Shown: piece by piece, positions 62,690 to 64,000 of the stretch
How positions within the stretch are numbered: the stretch's first letter is position 1
How the letters are laid out: every line of letters starts with the position of its first letter
DNA from: Mesorhizobium sp. M2A.F.Ca.ET.046.03.2.1
GTDB lineage: Bacteria > Pseudomonadota > Alphaproteobacteria > Rhizobiales > Rhizobiaceae
DNA length: 64,000 bases
Direction of reading: 5' to 3'
Assembly (NCBI RefSeq): GCF_003952425.1
Contig: NZ_CP034449.1
Coordinates: 6,622,001 to 6,686,000, forward strand
Program-made: the position numbers and the translations under genes
The notes under the pieces: generated by a model
Databases searched by the model: none
Told to the model about the DNA's origin: nothing
What the model saw: the letters and a program-made list of their open reading frames with translations, nothing else

Positions 62690-63511
62690 ATGGAAACGAC
62701 GGAAAAACGCCAGCGCGGCCGGCCGCGCGCCTTCAATGGTCCATCCGAAGCGGCGTCGGTGCAGTCGCTCGACCGGGCGCTGCGCATCCTCGCTATCGTC
62801 GCCGAGGCCAGCGGCCTGTCGCTCAGCGAAATCGCCGCGCAAAGCGGCATTGCCGCCTCCACCGCCTATCGTATGCTGACGACCCTGGAAAACCACGGCA
62901 TGGTCGAGTTCGATACGACCGACCAGCTCTGGTCGGTCGGCGTCGAGACCTATCGCATGGGGGCCGCCTTCCTGCGGCGGCGCAAGCTGGTCGACCGCGC
63001 CCGCATCGTCATGCAGGAGCTGATGGAGAAGACCGGCGAGACCGCCAATCTGGGGGTCGCCGAGGATGATTGCGTCGTCTTCGTCAGCCAGGTCGAGACG
63101 CATCAGGCGATCCGCGCCTTCTTCCGGCCGGGCACACGCAGCCCCTTCCATGCTTCCGGCATCGGGAAGGCAGTGCTGGCGCATCTCGAGCCGGAACGGG
63201 TAGCCGCGATCCTGCGCAAGGCAGGCCTGCAGCGCTACACCGACAAGACGCTTTCCGACATCTCGGCCCTCGCCCACGATCTCGCCACCATCAAGCATCG
63301 CGGCTGGTCCGTGGACGACGAGGAACGCCACCCGGGCATGCGCTGCGTGGCCGCGGCCATCTTCAACGAATATGGCGAGCCGATCGGCGGCATTTCGGTG
63401 TCCGGCCCGACGGTGCGGGTCACGCCCGAGCGGCTGGCCGAAATCGGCCCGCTGGTGCACGACGCCGCGGTCGAGGTGACGAAGATGATCGGGGGCGTGA
63501 AAGCGTATTAG
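62690..63511 (+). CDS. IclR-family regulator of the glyoxylate genes
   Basis: A 273-residue regulator from ATG 62690 (62681 or 62639 possible). The N-terminal winged helix has SLDRALRILAIVAEASGLSL and IAASTAYRMLTTLENHGMVE. The C-terminal effector domain has QVETHQAIRAFFRPGTRSPF, GIGKAVLAHL and the typical GISVSGPTVRVTPERL. AllR, the E. coli glyoxylate-responsive regulator of gcl, is of this type, so glyoxylate or allantoate may be the ligand (inference). It is divergent from gcl. Confidence 0.88.
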   Translation: METTEKRQRGRPRAFNGPSEAASVQSLDRALRILAIVAEASGLSLSEIAAQSGIAASTAYRMLTTLENHGMVEFDTTDQLWSVGVETYRMGAAFLRRRKLVDRARIVMQELMEKTGETANLGVAEDDCVVFVSQVETHQAIRAFFRPGTRSPFHASGIGKAVLAHLEPERVAAILRKAGLQRYTDKTLSDISALAHDLATIKHRGWSVDDEERHPGMRCVAAAIFNEYGEPIGGISVSGPTVRVTPERLAEIGPLVHDAAVEVTKMIGGVKAY

Positions 63512-63867
63512 GACACGCCCGGCAAGGCGCTCTTGGCCGATATGTCGAAGAAATCGAGCAGGATGGCCAACCCGACGCCGCAGGCCGCCAGGATAAGGCC
63601 GGCGATAAATATCCGACTGGCGCGGTCATGAACGCTTCGCTGCAGGGATTTGATGTCGAGCAGGATGGCGAGCGCCCGGATCTGCAGCGCAATGCCGACC
63701 AGGATCGGCAGGACGGCGACCAGGTGGTAGGTCTGCCATGGGATCGGGTTGGCCGCCCAATGCGTGATGAAGCCTAGCGAGAACGCAAGCAGGATGCCGA
63801 CGATGGTGATGGTGCCGTTGCGGAAAACTGGTTCGACCCGTTCTTCCTTGGGATCCTGCTGGTCCAT
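63508..63867 (-). CDS. Small integral membrane protein of unknown function
   Basis: A 119-residue protein with a charged N-terminus (MDQQDPKEERVEPVF) and three clear hydrophobic helices (TITIVGILLAFSLGFITHWA; YHLVAVLPILVGIALQIRAL; IFIAGLILAACGVGLAILLD). I do not recognise a named family. It overlaps the end of the IclR gene tail to tail by four bases. GGAGGG lies upstream of the start. No functional hint from context; the last 130 bases of the window hold nothing else I can support. Confidence 0.7.
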   Translation of the reverse strand: MDQQDPKEERVEPVFRNGTITIVGILLAFSLGFITHWAANPIPWQTYHLVAVLPILVGIALQIRALAILLDIKSLQRSVHDRASRIFIAGLILAACGVGLAILLDFFDISAKSALPGVS

Positions 63868-64000
63868 GCCACCCTCCCCTCGATTGGCGCCAAAGCCAGA
63901 CTAAACGCTTGCAAAATCGCTGTACATCGCTGGATGCCTGGCAGGATCCGACCGGGCATAGGCCGGACCACCGGCTTGACCATCTTGCCGGGGCGTCGGG

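Overview
The window comes from a GC-rich alphaproteobacterium of the Rhizobiales, most like Mesorhizobium or a close relative. This rests on the continuous rplK-to-rplQ superoperon, the two tuf genes, the ATP12-type F1 chaperone, the DUF779/aldehyde dehydrogenase pair and rhizobial palindromic intergenic repeats. The genus is inferred from gene order and protein style, not from a database search.

Layout, left to right. (a) 1-12.4 kb is ordinary housekeeping and accessory DNA on the minus strand: a partial MHS-type MFS transporter, a cupin protein, a coupled trio (RluA-type pseudouridine synthase, EamA permease, ATP12 chaperone), an acetaldehyde-type dehydrogenase with its DUF779 partner and AcoR-like regulator, a membrane-anchored LpxO-like hydroxylase, RarA and a DegP/HtrA protease. 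A lower-GC, frame-broken orphan gene lies on the plus strand at 12.3-12.9 kb. (b) 12.9-32 kb is the str-S10-spc-alpha ribosomal cluster on the minus strand, read from rpsL down to rplQ, with fusA, tufA, secY, adk and rpoA. (c) 32.4-34.4 kb holds three unrelated genes. (d) 34.5-46.8 kb is rpoC, rpoB, rplL, rplJ, rplA, rplK, nusG and secE, also on the minus strand. (e) 47-58 kb is the region where tRNA-Tyr, tRNA-Gly, tufB, tRNA-Trp and secE would be near neighbours. Here they are separated by accessory genes: a MarR regulator with a three-subunit molybdenum aldehyde-oxidase operon, a group II truncated haemoglobin, a damaged tandem of ClpP-fold periplasmic proteins, an EamA permease and two small stress/membrane proteins. 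(f) 58.9-63.9 kb is the glyoxylate-to-glycerate pathway (gcl, hyi, glxR) with a divergent IclR regulator and a small membrane protein.

The most useful observations lie between and inside genes. A family of hairpins made of 7-bp units (CGAATAG and variants) sits against stop codons at two sites. Four copies of a rhizobial palindrome occur, two of them inside essential operons. Three GNRA-capped mini-hairpins lie between nusG and rplK. Clear palindromic operator candidates exist for the AcoR-like, MarR and IclR regulators. One ClpP-fold tandem carries an 83-bp insertion flanked by direct repeats.

Data caution: adk, rlmB and the RluA-type gene are each broken by one missing G in a G run, and the cupin gene carries three +1 shifts within 66 bases. 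Because adk is essential, at least some of these are probably sequencing errors. I found no CRISPR array, insertion sequence, integrase or prophage.
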